NCBI RefSeq assembly: GCF_008123425.1
Contig: NZ_VSSS01000038.1
Span: forward strand, 124,001 to 188,000
Source: Bradyrhizobium rifense
GTDB lineage: Bacteria > Pseudomonadota > Alphaproteobacteria > Rhizobiales > Xanthobacteraceae
Reading direction: 5' to 3'
DNA length: 64,000 nt
The position numbers and the translations under genes are program-made. The notes beneath the pieces are model-generated. The model had not been told where the DNA came from and did no database searches. It saw only the letters and a program-made list of their open reading frames with translations. Positions 27,657 through 36,692 of this stretch are shown one piece after another (within the stretch, counting starts at the first letter, position 1; the number at the start of each line of letters is the position of its first letter).

Positions 27657-27998
27657 TCAAGCGGCCGAAACGAGTGCAAGCATCAAGTTCGCTAGCGGTG
27701 CCAATTCATCCCTCGCTGCGCGTTGCATAACAAGTCTGGCGATCGCCACGCGATTCTCGCTGGTTCGCATGCAGGTCGGTAAGGATGCGATTGCTTGATC
27801 GAAAAGATTTCCTAATTTCGCGAGATCCTCCGGATCGTAGACTCCACTCGACTTGTCCAAGAGCAGGCTCCTTTCATTGTCGCACTCGCGCCGCACGTGG
27901 CGAAGCCGTTTGGCTGTGATGGGGCAAAAAGGAGACGAAGCGGCGACGTGCGCGAAAGAATGCGACAAGATGGCTCGCGTGATGCCGTTGTGCAACAC
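27657..27998 (-). CDS. Hypothetical protein, possibly truncated
   Basis: A 113-codon frame whose second half looks coding: RECDNERSLLLDKSSGVYDP, LGNLFDQAIASLPTCMRTSE, NRVAIARLVMQRAARDELAP. The first 35 residues have a different character and may not belong. The protein is helical without a recognised domain. It lies upstream of nolA in the same orientation but is separated from it by the nolA promoter. Confidence 0.4.
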   Translation of the reverse strand: MLHNGITRAILSHSFAHVAASSPFCPITAKRLRHVRRECDNERSLLLDKSSGVYDPEDLAKLGNLFDQAIASLPTCMRTSENRVAIARLVMQRAARDELAPLANLMLALVSAA

Positions 27999-28879
27999 GG
28001 CGTTTGCTTGATCTCCAAGACCGCGCTAACTGAAACGGTGCAAGTTCTCCTGGATGCTGGCGCAGCGTTGGCCATCTGCTGCCCGATTGGCATGAGAAGC
28101 GAAAGCAGGAGCTGGCAGCCCCGTGATCTTGAGACACGGCTTCACGAAACGGCGGACCCAGGCACAGTACTGATCTGATCCGATGGGCCCTTCTTTCGGT
28201 CGCAATCCTTGCTGTGATGTCTATCGTCGAGCCGGGCGTTGATTGGTCTATGAACATCGTGGCGCGGCCGCTGGCTCGGCGCCTAGCAGCTTTTGTGACA
28301 GTCTGCTAGTCCTGTTGAGATGGCTTTGTGGGCGCGAAGGCGTTGCTCGCGCATGGCCACATCGGGTTTTGGGATGCCACAAGAGGATGGTTGCTCTTAA
28401 ACGGTGCAAGTCCGCGGCCGCAGAGCGTCGGCGAGAAATGCGGCAAGGCGGGCCTCAAAACCATTCCCGGCATGTATCTCAACGCAAGCGCATCTCGCGC
28501 GGCTGGCCACACTTTGCTCGCGGTTGAGGACCGAGCCTCGAAGGATCGCTCCGGTATCCGTTGGACCGTGGAGGCGCTCAAAACGGGCCAACGAGCGTCC
28601 CCGGCGCCGCGCGGTCACACCCCGGGGAAACGACGACGTGCCATGGTTCCTACAGCGATAACTCGCATATCCAGACGCATGCCGGATCAGTGTTGCGGAG
28701 CGCAGTTCGGTTGTCGAGGTAATGGCTTGCTCGTCCGGAAGCTCAGTCACCCGATTGCATTCTCGAACAGTATCGCTTTGGTGTGCACGCGCTGCACATA
28801 GAGGATTTGGGTAAGATAGACGAGTCATGTTACCGCACCGAAGTTGTTCTTCGGGCGCAGCGGTGAGGGGGCCCTAACT
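27999..28879. other. Interval of about 880 bases without a recognisable gene
   Basis: This DNA lies between nolA and the nodD2 remnant. Several long frames are open on both strands because of high GC content, but none resembles a known protein. Confidence 0.4.
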
Positions 28880-29270
28880 GGAGGCTGGCGGCGGCGGCAT
28901 CGCGTGTGAAACGCGCCACGACACTTTCGAAAAGAACACGACTGTCGCGAGATCCGAAAGGATGACCCAGCACCCACGATCCGATTTGGCTGGATTGAAC
29001 ATGTCGCCAGAGATGGTCAAAGCTGGAGGTGGAGCAGGGCTTGGCGAAAGAGAGCGGCGAGCCATCCCGTGCGCGGACATCGGTACAGTTGCCGTCCTCT
29101 CATAATAAACCACTTATCACCGAAACACGCGGAGCGGGACAATGCCGCGAGCTCATGGCCGGTAGATCCAGGTTGATCCTGCGGCGAGCGACTTTGCGGT
29201 TGCGCTCGATCATGCGGGAACGAGTACAAAAAGAGTAAGATAAGCGCCGTTGGGATGACGTGTCCCAATC
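28880..29270 (-). pseudogene. nodD2: NodD2 remnant
   Basis: Pieces in different frames align with residues about 30-125 of NodD: RRINLDLPAMSS near 29170 (compare RSINLSQPAMSA in NodD1), CFGDKWFIMRGRQLYRCPRT near 29120, RQALLHLQL near 29030, and MFNPAKSDRGCWVILSDLAT with VVFFSKVSWRVSHAMP near 28960. The effector-binding C-terminal 180 residues are missing altogether. In B. japonicum NodD2 is the NolA-induced repressor of nod genes, so this strain should lack it unless another copy exists. Confidence 0.8.
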
Positions 29271-29847
29271 TCCAGCCTTGCGCAACGCCTCTCACTTGCA
29301 GGTTCCGGTCTCCCTGCGTTCGGCAGACCAAGCTGGCTCGACGCGAACGAGTGGGCATCGTCCGTGTAGGCCGCCCGCCACCTGGCGACCTTCGGCATTA
29401 CTTCGGTCGCCGGGACAGTTGCTGGTAAGGAGAATGCCCACTGTCAGGCGAAGAGCGGTGCGGGTGCGCTATCAGCATCCACGTTGCAGCCTCGATCGCA
29501 GGTGTTGGTCTAGAACCTGACGCGGTGTGCGATTTAAGGGATTATAGTGCTGAGGCCAGATATCGTTCACCGGGTCGGGTCATTTTCGCGAGCTCTGAAC
29601 TCAGCTCACGTGGAACGATGCGATGCAGCCGGTCCGGATCAGCGGAAAATCATTGCGGAGCGCCGCCGAGCGAGCTGTATGAGGCGCAAGATCGTCATGG
29701 CGCGAGATAAATGGCGCCAACGACCCGATCAAACCGCGCTCAAGCGCGCCAATTTCGACCTTGCCCAACGTCAGCCAGAGGACCGAAGCGTCGAGCCCGG
29801 CGTAGATGTGGTTAACCGAGAGCAGGTCGCAAGCGGCCCGAACAATC
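29271..29847. other. Interval between nodD2 remnant and nodD1
   Basis: About 580 bases with no gene that I recognise. Confidence 0.4.
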
Positions 29848-30792
29848 CTACAACGGGCTGTGACACTGGCTGGTCTCGGGCGGAGAGACCATCGTGGATG
29901 CCTCTTGGAAGAATATGTTTCGCATCCAAATGCTTGCGGGGTCAGTATTATGAATGGCGGGCCATTGGACGGCTTCGGTGAATGTGAGAAGTCGCAACGG
30001 AGGTTCGACAACCCGCAGGGGCATCGTATTGGCGAAATGGCTGACGAGTCTTGAGGGCATGCTCGCTATACGGTTGGTGCCCAATAGCATAGGCGGAATC
30101 ATACCAAAACCCTGCACAGCGACCTCGGTGCGTATTTTGAAACCATGCTCGAGCAAGAGCCATTCGCGGAAAGAGGGCCTCAAGAAACGTCCAAATTGAG
30201 CTTCCACGTGCCCAATTGACATGTAGTTCTCGAACGTGAGTCGCGACGCTAGCTGCTTGTTCAAGGGGCAGCCCACGCAAACGAAAGTGTCCTCGAACAG
30301 TGCGGCCTTTGGATGCGCACTCGACATGAACATCTCCGGATACATCAGAAAATCAACTTCACCGCGCCGGAGAAGCTCATCGGGTTCCTCTGAAGGTGGC
30401 AGCAATTCGAAGCAGATTCTAGGAGCCTCCCGCACAACGCGGTCCACGATTTTTCGAAAAAATACGACAGTCATGAAGTCGGACAGGATGATCCTGAATC
30501 GCCGATTGGATTGGGACGGATTGAAGTCGTCCGGAGAAATGATGGAGAGCTGAATGTGAGCGAGAGCCTCGCGAATCGGGGCTGCAAGCGCTTCAGCTCG
30601 CGGCGTTGGAACCAGTTTTCGGCCCCTCATCGTGAATAGCTCATCGCGAAAGTAAGTGCGAAGCCGCGCGACGGCGGCACTCATGGCGGGTTGACTGAGG
30701 TTGATGCTTCTTGCCGCCGAGGTGAGGTTGCCTTGCGTCACCAGGGCGTCGAACGCGACGAGGAGATTCAGATCGAGGCCCTTGAAACGCAT
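29848..30792 (-). CDS. nodD1: NodD1, LysR-family activator of nod genes
   Basis: A 314-residue LysR regulator starting MRFKGLDLNLLVAFDALVTQ at ATG 30792. Residues 20-65 form the winged helix-turn-helix (NLTSAARSINLSQPAMSAAV, RLRTYFRDELFTMRGRKLVP). The effector domain follows (RRFRIILSDFMTVVFFRKIV, FELLPPSEEPDELLRRGEVD). NodD binds the nod box and activates nod operons in the presence of plant flavonoids. The gene is divergent from nodK-nodA and its ATG lies 12 bases from the nod box, so NodD bound there should also limit its own transcription. Upstream in-frame codons cover the nod box and are not used. Intact. Confidence 0.96.
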   Translation of the reverse strand: MRFKGLDLNLLVAFDALVTQGNLTSAARSINLSQPAMSAAVARLRTYFRDELFTMRGRKLVPTPRAEALAAPIREALAHIQLSIISPDDFNPSQSNRRFRIILSDFMTVVFFRKIVDRVVREAPRICFELLPPSEEPDELLRRGEVDFLMYPEMFMSSAHPKAALFEDTFVCVGCPLNKQLASRLTFENYMSIGHVEAQFGRFLRPSFREWLLLEHGFKIRTEVAVQGFGMIPPMLLGTNRIASMPSRLVSHFANTMPLRVVEPPLRLLTFTEAVQWPAIHNTDPASIWMRNIFFQEASTMVSPPETSQCHSPL

Positions 30793-30803
30793 GATCCTGA
30801 GTG

Positions 30804-30848
30804 ATCCACGGTGTGAATGTGTTCTATCGATACAATCGATTTTACCAT
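30804..30848 (+). promoter_or_regulatory. nod box between nodD1 and the nodKABCSUIJ operon
   Basis: The site opens ATCCACGGTGTGAATG and ends ATCGATACAATCGATTTTAC, close to the 47-bp nod-box consensus, including the conserved 3' block CAATCGATTTTACC. NodD binds it and bends the DNA. It is the only convincing nod box I found in the window. Confidence 0.92.
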
Positions 30849-31239
30849 TTGTACCGAATGAGGATAGCAAACGATTGTATAGCGAGAAGTCAGATCGACC
30901 AGAATGGTTACAAATCGTTGCGCGTCTCAGCCCAGCGCAAGGGATCGATCAAGACGTCTGGACCGTGCGGTCGCAGGTTCGCGCATGTTGCGCAAGCCAT
31001 ATCTCGCCGAGTTCGGACGGTGCGGATCCGCAAACTTGCGTTGGCGTATACGACGAACAAACCATCGTTTGGCTTTGCCAACCCATTCTATATCGGCCGT
31101 GTACCGTCGTAGAATTGAGCGAACGCTCAGCTTGGCCGTAGATTTCCACCCAGTCGGACCCTTCCGGTTGCGGGTGCCGAATGTGTTGTGGTCGCAGTCG
31201 ATTGGATTGCGTCCTTGCTGGGGTGAAATCGTGCGGAAC
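30849..31239. other. Long leader between nod box and nodK
   Basis: About 390 bases, long for a nod operon leader. The nodK frame is open upstream to about 30904, so a longer N-terminal version is formally possible, but the upstream part is Arg-rich and unlike a folded domain. Confidence 0.5.
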
Positions 31240-31656
31240 ATGCAAGCGAAGGCGTCCTTTGCGAATCTGATGCGAGTTGCGCACACGCTCGACGTCGTCT
31301 GCATCGTGAATACAGATCGGTCAGTGCGTGAAGCTCTCACGGATGTGGTGTTTTCCGCAGGCTACGTGCCCGAAGCCTTTGAGAGCGCAGACGGGTTCTT
31401 GAAATCGGGCCGCCGTTTGATCACGTCGTGCTTGATCGCGGACATGCAGGCGAGCGTGATGAGTGGTCTTGAGCTTTTCCGTCATCTGGTCGCATCCGGA
31501 TGCGCGATTCCCACCGTTCTGCTCACAGACCGCCCCGGAGACCACGTGAGCCGAGTCCTACAAGATGGGCTCCAGTTCCTGAGCAAGCCTTTCGAACGTG
31601 GTGAACTGCTGGCCTGCATCAAGAGCCAGATAACGAATAGGAATTACTCTCCATGA
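31240..31656 (+). CDS. nodK: First cistron of the nod operon: single receiver-like domain (NodK/NodY position)
   Basis: ATG 31240 starts a 138-residue protein (MQAKASFANLMRVAHTLDVV) that is one CheY/FixJ-like receiver domain. The phosphoacceptor aspartate is in CLIADMQASVMSGLELF near residue 70, the conserved Thr in TVLLTDRPGD near residue 95, and the Lys in FLSKPFERGELLA near residue 120. The acidic pocket, normally DD, reads NTD, so phosphorylation may be weak. There is no output domain. The symbol is given by position between nodD1 and nodA, where B. elkanii has nodK and B. japonicum nodY; I could not check homology. The stop overlaps the nodA start (ATGA). Confidence 0.7.
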   Translation: MQAKASFANLMRVAHTLDVVCIVNTDRSVREALTDVVFSAGYVPEAFESADGFLKSGRRLITSCLIADMQASVMSGLELFRHLVASGCAIPTVLLTDRPGDHVSRVLQDGLQFLSKPFERGELLACIKSQITNRNYSP

Positions 31657-32285
31657 ACATGATCGCGCCCGGGTCCACACGAGGTGTTTCGGCGCGCCCT
31701 CCAGTTCGTTGGAGGCTGTGCTGGGAGAATGAGCTTCAAATTGCTGACCATATTGAATTGTCCGACTTCTTCCGCAAGACCTATGGTCCGACCGGGGAAT
31801 TCAATGCAAAGCCCTTTGAAGGTCATCGAAGCTGGGCCGGCGCAAGGCCTGAGATTCGGGCGATTGGCTACGATGATCGTGGCGTCGCGATTCACATCGG
31901 CGCATTGCGCCGCTTCATAAAAGTTGGTGAGGTCGATCTGCTCGTGGCTGAGCTCGGATTGTACGGGGTACGCCCGGATCTCGAGGGGCTCGGAATAAGC
32001 CACTCCATCCGCGTGATGTATCCCGTATTGCGAGATCTTGGCGTGCCATTCGGCTTTGGCACGGTCCGATCTGCCCTGCAGAAACATATTACCAGACTGC
32101 TCGGGCGACAGGGCTTGGCGACTGTTCTACCAGGGCTCCGCGTTCGGTCTGCTCGTCCGGACATCTATCTCACTGTGCCTCCGACGCGCGTGGAGGACGT
32201 GGTCGGCCTCGTTCTGCCGATTGCCAGGCCAATGAGCGAATGGCCGGCCGGTGAGATGATTGAACGGAACGGGCCAGAGCTGTGA
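31653..32285 (+). CDS. nodA: NodA, Nod-factor N-acyltransferase
   Basis: A 210-residue protein. NodA transfers a fatty acyl chain to the free amino group of the non-reducing end of the chitin oligosaccharide, which sets lipid specificity. The sequence is typical: RWRLCWENELQIADHIELSD, FNAKPFEGHRSWAGARPEIR, LLVAELGLYGVRPDLEGLGI, RSARPDIYLTVPPTRVEDVV. Start ATG 31653 overlaps the preceding stop and a 15-residue N-terminal extension precedes the family core, as in other Bradyrhizobium NodA. Intact. The following nodB start overlaps its stop. Confidence 0.97.
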   Translation: MNMIAPGSTRGVSARPPVRWRLCWENELQIADHIELSDFFRKTYGPTGEFNAKPFEGHRSWAGARPEIRAIGYDDRGVAIHIGALRRFIKVGEVDLLVAELGLYGVRPDLEGLGISHSIRVMYPVLRDLGVPFGFGTVRSALQKHITRLLGRQGLATVLPGLRVRSARPDIYLTVPPTRVEDVVGLVLPIARPMSEWPAGEMIERNGPEL

Positions 32286-32959
32286 CGTCAACAAACGACG
32301 TAACTGAAGCGCGGAGCGACTACGCCGAGGCCGGCGGAGAGCACTGCGTCTATCTGACCTTTGATGATGGTCCAAACCCGCATTGCACGCCGGCTATTCT
32401 GGACGTGCTGGCCCAGCATCGGGCACCCGCCACCTTCTGCGTGATCGGTGCATATGCAGCGGGCCAGCCGGAGCTGATCCAGCGCATCATTGCCGAAGGG
32501 CACGAAATCGCAAACCACACAATGACGCACCCGGAATTGTCCAAATGCATGCCGGATGAGGTGGAATACGAGATCCTCACGACGAACAAGGTCATTGGAA
32601 TGGCCTGCCCCCAAGCCTCTGTGCGGCACATGCGTGCGCCCTACGGAATATGGTCCAAGGAGGCCCTCGCCGCGTCGGCGAAGGCCAATCTGGCGGCCCT
32701 GCACTGGTCAGTCGATCCGCAAGACTGGTCTCGTCCCGGCGTCGAGGCAATTGTTGCCGCAGTGCTGGCCTCGCTCCAGCCGGGGGCAATCGTGCTCCTG
32801 CACGACGGATGCCCTCCCGACGAGTTGGGACGCCGCCCTCATGCTGGTCGGCGCGACCAGACCGTAATGGCGCTCGCCCAGCTCATTCCAGCACTGCATG
32901 ACCGTGGATTTGCAATCCGGTCGCTTCCTCAACCTAACCGAATCGATCAATGCCCATGA
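32282..32959 (+). CDS. nodB: NodB, chitooligosaccharide deacetylase
   Basis: A 225-residue polysaccharide deacetylase-fold enzyme that removes the acetyl group from the non-reducing end of the chitin backbone so NodA can acylate it. Metal and catalytic motifs are visible: LTFDDGPNPHCTPAILD near residue 28, the histidine pair in IANHTMTHPELSK near residue 80, RAPYG near residue 121, and LHWSVDPQDWSRPG and IVLLHDGCP. It starts with GTG at 32282, overlapping the nodA stop (GTGA). It overlaps nodC by ten bases. Confidence 0.96.
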   Translation: MTSTNDVTEARSDYAEAGGEHCVYLTFDDGPNPHCTPAILDVLAQHRAPATFCVIGAYAAGQPELIQRIIAEGHEIANHTMTHPELSKCMPDEVEYEILTTNKVIGMACPQASVRHMRAPYGIWSKEALAASAKANLAALHWSVDPQDWSRPGVEAIVAAVLASLQPGAIVLLHDGCPPDELGRRPHAGRRDQTVMALAQLIPALHDRGFAIRSLPQPNRIDQCP

Positions 32960-34311
32960 CCTTGCTTGCCACCATCAGCACCGTTGCTGTTGCCTCCTAC
33001 GCGTTGCTCTCCAGCGTCCATAAGAGCGCGCAGGCGATTTATGCGCTGCGAACCGACGCCTCACTGCCGCCGTACGACCCGGTCAACACCGGTGCTCTGC
33101 CCAGCGTGGATGTCATCGTGCCCTGCTTCAACGAGGACCCGCGCACGCTGGCGGCCTGCCTGAAGTCTATTGCAGGCCAGGACTACCCAGGGCGATTGCA
33201 GGTCTATGTGGTCGATGACGGCTCCGCAAATGTCGGTGCAGTGGCACCCGTGCACGCAAGCTACGCACATGACCCAAGGGTCCGCGTCATTCTGCTGCAA
33301 AGCAACGTTGGAAAGCGCAAGGCGCAGATTGCCGCGATACGCCGGTCATTTGGCGATCTCGTGCTCAACGTCGATTCCGACACGGAAATCGCCAGCGATG
33401 TTGTCAGCAAGCTCGTACGCAAGATGCAGGATCCAGCCGTCGGCGCCGCCATGGGCCAATTGACGGCCAGCAACCGCAACGACAGCTGGCTGACCGGATT
33501 GATCGACATGGAATACTGGTTGGCTTGCAACGAGGAGCGCGCGGCTCAGACGCGCTTTGGTGCGGTCATGTGCTGCTGTGGGCCGTGTGCCATGTACCGC
33601 CGTTCCGCGCTCATGTTGCTGCTCGACCAGTACGAGACGCAGTTTTTCCGGGGAAAGCCGAGCGACTTCGGTGAGGACCGCCATCTGACGATCCTCATGC
33701 TCAAGGCAGGATTTCGAACCGAGTACGTTCCGGACGCCATCGCCGCCACGGTGGTCCCGGACAAGCTCTTGCCGTATCTGCGGCAACAGCTCCGCTGGGC
33801 GCGGAGCACTTACCGCGACACGCTGCTCGGTTTGCACCTGCTCCCCGGCCTCGATCGGTACCTCACGCTCGATGTGCTCGGACAGAACCTCGGGCCGCTG
33901 CTGCTCGCCATCTCGTCGATTGCCGCGATCGCTCAGCTCGCGCTCACGGACAGCGTGCCCTGGTGGACCGGTCTGACTATCGTCGCGATGACCATGGTTC
34001 GATGCAGCGTGGCGGCCCTTCGCGCCGGCGAGCTTCGATTTCTCGGATTCGCGCTGCACACCCCGATCAACATCTTCCTCCTGCTCCCAATGAAGGCCTA
34101 CGCGCTCTGTACCTTGAGCAACAGCGACTGGCTCTCGCGCAAAGTAGCGAAATCAGACGTTGATGAATCGAAGGCCTCGATCGAAGAGGAGACAACTGGA
34201 CCAAGCCTTAACCCAGGATCGGGAACGCCTGGCTCAATTCGTAGGGCAGGTCGCTTGCGCGCCTCCCAGCGGCTGATCGCGTCGGATGACGTTGCGGCTG
34301 AGACTGACTAA
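32950..34311 (+). CDS. nodC: NodC, chitin oligosaccharide synthase
   Basis: A 453-residue family 2 glycosyltransferase of the inner membrane that polymerises UDP-N-acetylglucosamine into the Nod-factor backbone. An N-terminal helix (LLATISTVAVASYALLSSVH) precedes the catalytic domain with VDVIVPCFNEDPRTL, VYVVDDGSAN, LVLNVDSDTEIA, and the processive-enzyme motif GEDRHLTILM followed by QQLRWARSTYRDTLL. C-terminal helices include LLLAISSIAAIAQLALTDSV. It is shorter and more diverged than the B. diazoefficiens protein as I remember it, chiefly in the last 40 residues. Intact. Confidence 0.97.
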   Translation: MPMTLLATISTVAVASYALLSSVHKSAQAIYALRTDASLPPYDPVNTGALPSVDVIVPCFNEDPRTLAACLKSIAGQDYPGRLQVYVVDDGSANVGAVAPVHASYAHDPRVRVILLQSNVGKRKAQIAAIRRSFGDLVLNVDSDTEIASDVVSKLVRKMQDPAVGAAMGQLTASNRNDSWLTGLIDMEYWLACNEERAAQTRFGAVMCCCGPCAMYRRSALMLLLDQYETQFFRGKPSDFGEDRHLTILMLKAGFRTEYVPDAIAATVVPDKLLPYLRQQLRWARSTYRDTLLGLHLLPGLDRYLTLDVLGQNLGPLLLAISSIAAIAQLALTDSVPWWTGLTIVAMTMVRCSVAALRAGELRFLGFALHTPINIFLLLPMKAYALCTLSNSDWLSRKVAKSDVDESKASIEEETTGPSLNPGSGTPGSIRRAGRLRASQRLIASDDVAAETD

Positions 34312-34335
34312 GCAGTTTTGTAGGGGGATTAACTC

Positions 34336-34965
34336 GTGGGTGTAGATAACACATATCAATCGTTAGAACGGGAGCTGGCCAACGACGACCCGTGGCGGCT
34401 TGACGACAATCCGTTCGAACGTAAGCGTCACACCCAATTGCTGCGGCTATCGCTGTCGAACGGCGCCGTCTCAAACGGCCTCGAGATCGGGTGCGCCGCC
34501 GGTGCATTCACAGAGAAGCTTGCTCCTCACTGCAAACGACTCACGGTCATCGATGTTATGCCGCGAGCGATCGGTCGAGCGGTCCAGCGGACCAAGAGGT
34601 GGTCGCATATCAGCTGGGCGGCGACCGATATTCTGCAGTTCTCGACCGCAGAGTTGTTCGATCTGATCGTGGTCGCCGAAGTTCTTTACTATCTCGAAGA
34701 CGTGACACGGATGCGTACCGCAATCGACAAGATGGTGAAGATGCTTGCTCCAGGTGGGCACCTGATCTTCGGATCCGCACGTGATGCCACCTGCAGGCGA
34801 TGGGGGCATGTCGCTGGCGCCGAGACGGTCATCGCGATGTTGACTGAAGCGCTCGTTGAGGTCGAACGCGCGCAGTGCCAGGGGCAGTCAGCCGATGAAG
34901 ACTGCTTGTTGGTCCGCTTTCGCAATCCGGAGCACTCTTCGGTCCGTCCCAACGGTCGAGCTTGA
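34336..34965 (+). CDS. nodS: NodS, Nod-factor N-methyltransferase
   Basis: A 209-residue SAM-dependent methyltransferase that adds a methyl group to the deacetylated amino nitrogen of the Nod factor. SAM motif GLEIGCAAGAFTEKLAPHC is near residue 48, then LTVIDVMPRAIGRAVQRT and FDLIVVAEVLYYLEDVTRM. It starts with GTG at 34336, preceded by AGGGGG. The protein ends with four bases of overlap/adjacency to the nodU ribosome binding site. Intact. Confidence 0.95.
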   Translation: MGVDNTYQSLERELANDDPWRLDDNPFERKRHTQLLRLSLSNGAVSNGLEIGCAAGAFTEKLAPHCKRLTVIDVMPRAIGRAVQRTKRWSHISWAATDILQFSTAELFDLIVVAEVLYYLEDVTRMRTAIDKMVKMLAPGGHLIFGSARDATCRRWGHVAGAETVIAMLTEALVEVERAQCQGQSADEDCLLVRFRNPEHSSVRPNGRA

Positions 34966-34976
34966 AAGGAGCCACT

Positions 34977-36689
34977 ATGCGTATCTGCGGTATCAAGTTG
35001 ACGCATGACGGGGCAGTCGCTCTGATCGAGGACGGCCGGCTGGTGTTTTGTGTCGAACAGGAGAAGCTGAACAACAATCCGCGCTATCAAACCATTGACA
35101 ACCTGGATGCCGTTGTCAGCGCCTTGGCGAAGCACGGGCTGGATCCGAGCGATGTTGATCAGTTCGTCATTGATGGCTGGGATGGAGAGTTCGAATCGCA
35201 GTTTGAAGTCCTTAGTGGGCCGACGACCATCAAGCTCAAGGGCGCGCCGTATGTCGAACCGCAAGGCGATAGCCCCCTGACGTCCCGCGATCGCATCGGC
35301 CTCTTGCTTGACGGGAAGCTGTATCCTTATCAAAGCTATCCCCATGTCACCGGGCACGTAGCATCCGCATACTGCGCCAGCTCGTTTGCCAAATCTGCAC
35401 AATCTGCTTTCTGCTTGGTGTGGGACGGCTGCATGTTTCCACGCCTCTACTATGTCGAGCCTCACGGCATCCGTTTCATCGAATGCCTGTTTCCGATGAT
35501 AGGTCACGCCTATGCGACGGCAGGACATCACTTTGGACCTTACAGGCGGGCGGACCGGACCAGCTGGGATCTCGGTATAGCCGGCAAGCTGATGGCCTAT
35601 ATCGCGCTGGGATCGCCCGACGGAGATATCATCGAGACGTTTCAGGAACTCTATGAGGCGCACTTTGCCACGCAAGCTGACGGCGCTTGCCGTGAGCTTG
35701 CAGAAACCAACAGCTCAAGATCGCCACTTGAAGCTCTGCACGACTTCTTCGATGCGTGCGCACTGCGATTGACGGCCAAGCAAGCCGAAGACGTCCTTGC
35801 GTCATTTCACGTCTTTCTAGAGCGTCTGCTGGTTCGCACAATTTCCGGTGTTGTGCAGCGGCATTCGGATCTTGCGGGGGCGCGTAACCTCTGCATAGCC
35901 GGCGGCTGTGGCTTGAATATTAAGTGGAATAGTGCATTTCGTGGGACCGGCCTGTTCGATGTCGTGTGGGTGCCGCCCTTTCCGAACGACAGCGGCTCAG
36001 CCATCGGTGCTGCTTGCTCTGCACTGGCGGCACAGCAAGGCTTTAAAGCTCTGGAATGGTCGGTCTACAGTGGACCGGCCGTTCGTCCCAGCGAAGTCCC
36101 GCCCGAATGGGAGAGCGCGCCCTGCACAATGGGCGAACTTGCGGCAATTCTTGCGGGCGACAAGCCCGTCGTCTTCCTTACTGGGCGCGCCGAGCTCGGA
36201 CCACGAGCTTTGGGCGGCAGAAGCATACTCGCAGCTGCGACCTGGGAAGGAATGAAAGATCATCTCAACGACATCAAACTTCGCGAGCATTTCAGGCCGG
36301 TAGCGCCGATATGCCTGGAGGATCGCGCGGCGGAGATTTTTAGCCCCGGAGTACCCGATCCGTACATGCTGTTCGATCACCAGACGCGACCGGAATGGCG
36401 GGACAAAATTCCGGCCGTCGTGCATCTCGATGGATCTGCCCGCCTACAGACGGTTTCGAGAACCTCTCCACATAAAGTGACCGAGCTTCTCATCGAGTAC
36501 GAGAAGCTCACAGCCATTCCGCTGCTTTGCAATACCAGCGCCAATCTGCATGGACGCGGCTTCTTCCCGGATGCTGCCGCCGCGTGCGAGTGGGGACGCG
36601 TCGATCACGTATGGTGTGACGGCCTGCTTTGGACAAAAAGGCGCGCGACCCAGGAAGCGGCGCGAACAACGTCCGTCGCGATGGCGTAG
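34977..36689 (+). CDS. nodU: NodU, 6-O-carbamoyltransferase
   Basis: A 570-residue carbamoyltransferase that uses carbamoyl phosphate to carbamoylate the non-reducing end of the Nod factor. N-terminal Kae1-like domain begins MRICGIKLTHDGAVALIEDG; the C-terminal YrdC-like part has LTGRAELGPRALGGRSILAA and HFRPVAPICLEDRAAEIF. I place the start at ATG 34977, after AAAGGAG, rather than at an in-frame TTG five codons earlier that overlaps nodS. It is followed three bases later by nodI. Intact. Confidence 0.95.
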   Translation: MRICGIKLTHDGAVALIEDGRLVFCVEQEKLNNNPRYQTIDNLDAVVSALAKHGLDPSDVDQFVIDGWDGEFESQFEVLSGPTTIKLKGAPYVEPQGDSPLTSRDRIGLLLDGKLYPYQSYPHVTGHVASAYCASSFAKSAQSAFCLVWDGCMFPRLYYVEPHGIRFIECLFPMIGHAYATAGHHFGPYRRADRTSWDLGIAGKLMAYIALGSPDGDIIETFQELYEAHFATQADGACRELAETNSSRSPLEALHDFFDACALRLTAKQAEDVLASFHVFLERLLVRTISGVVQRHSDLAGARNLCIAGGCGLNIKWNSAFRGTGLFDVVWVPPFPNDSGSAIGAACSALAAQQGFKALEWSVYSGPAVRPSEVPPEWESAPCTMGELAAILAGDKPVVFLTGRAELGPRALGGRSILAAATWEGMKDHLNDIKLREHFRPVAPICLEDRAAEIFSPGVPDPYMLFDHQTRPEWRDKIPAVVHLDGSARLQTVSRTSPHKVTELLIEYEKLTAIPLLCNTSANLHGRGFFPDAAAACEWGRVDHVWCDGLLWTKRRATQEAARTTSVAMA

Positions 36690-36692
36690 CGA

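Noticed and set aside
28330..28700. Stretch with GGTGCAAGTCC that suggested a group II intron
   Set aside because: Only a short motif matched; I could not find domain V, the intron boundaries or a reverse transcriptase.
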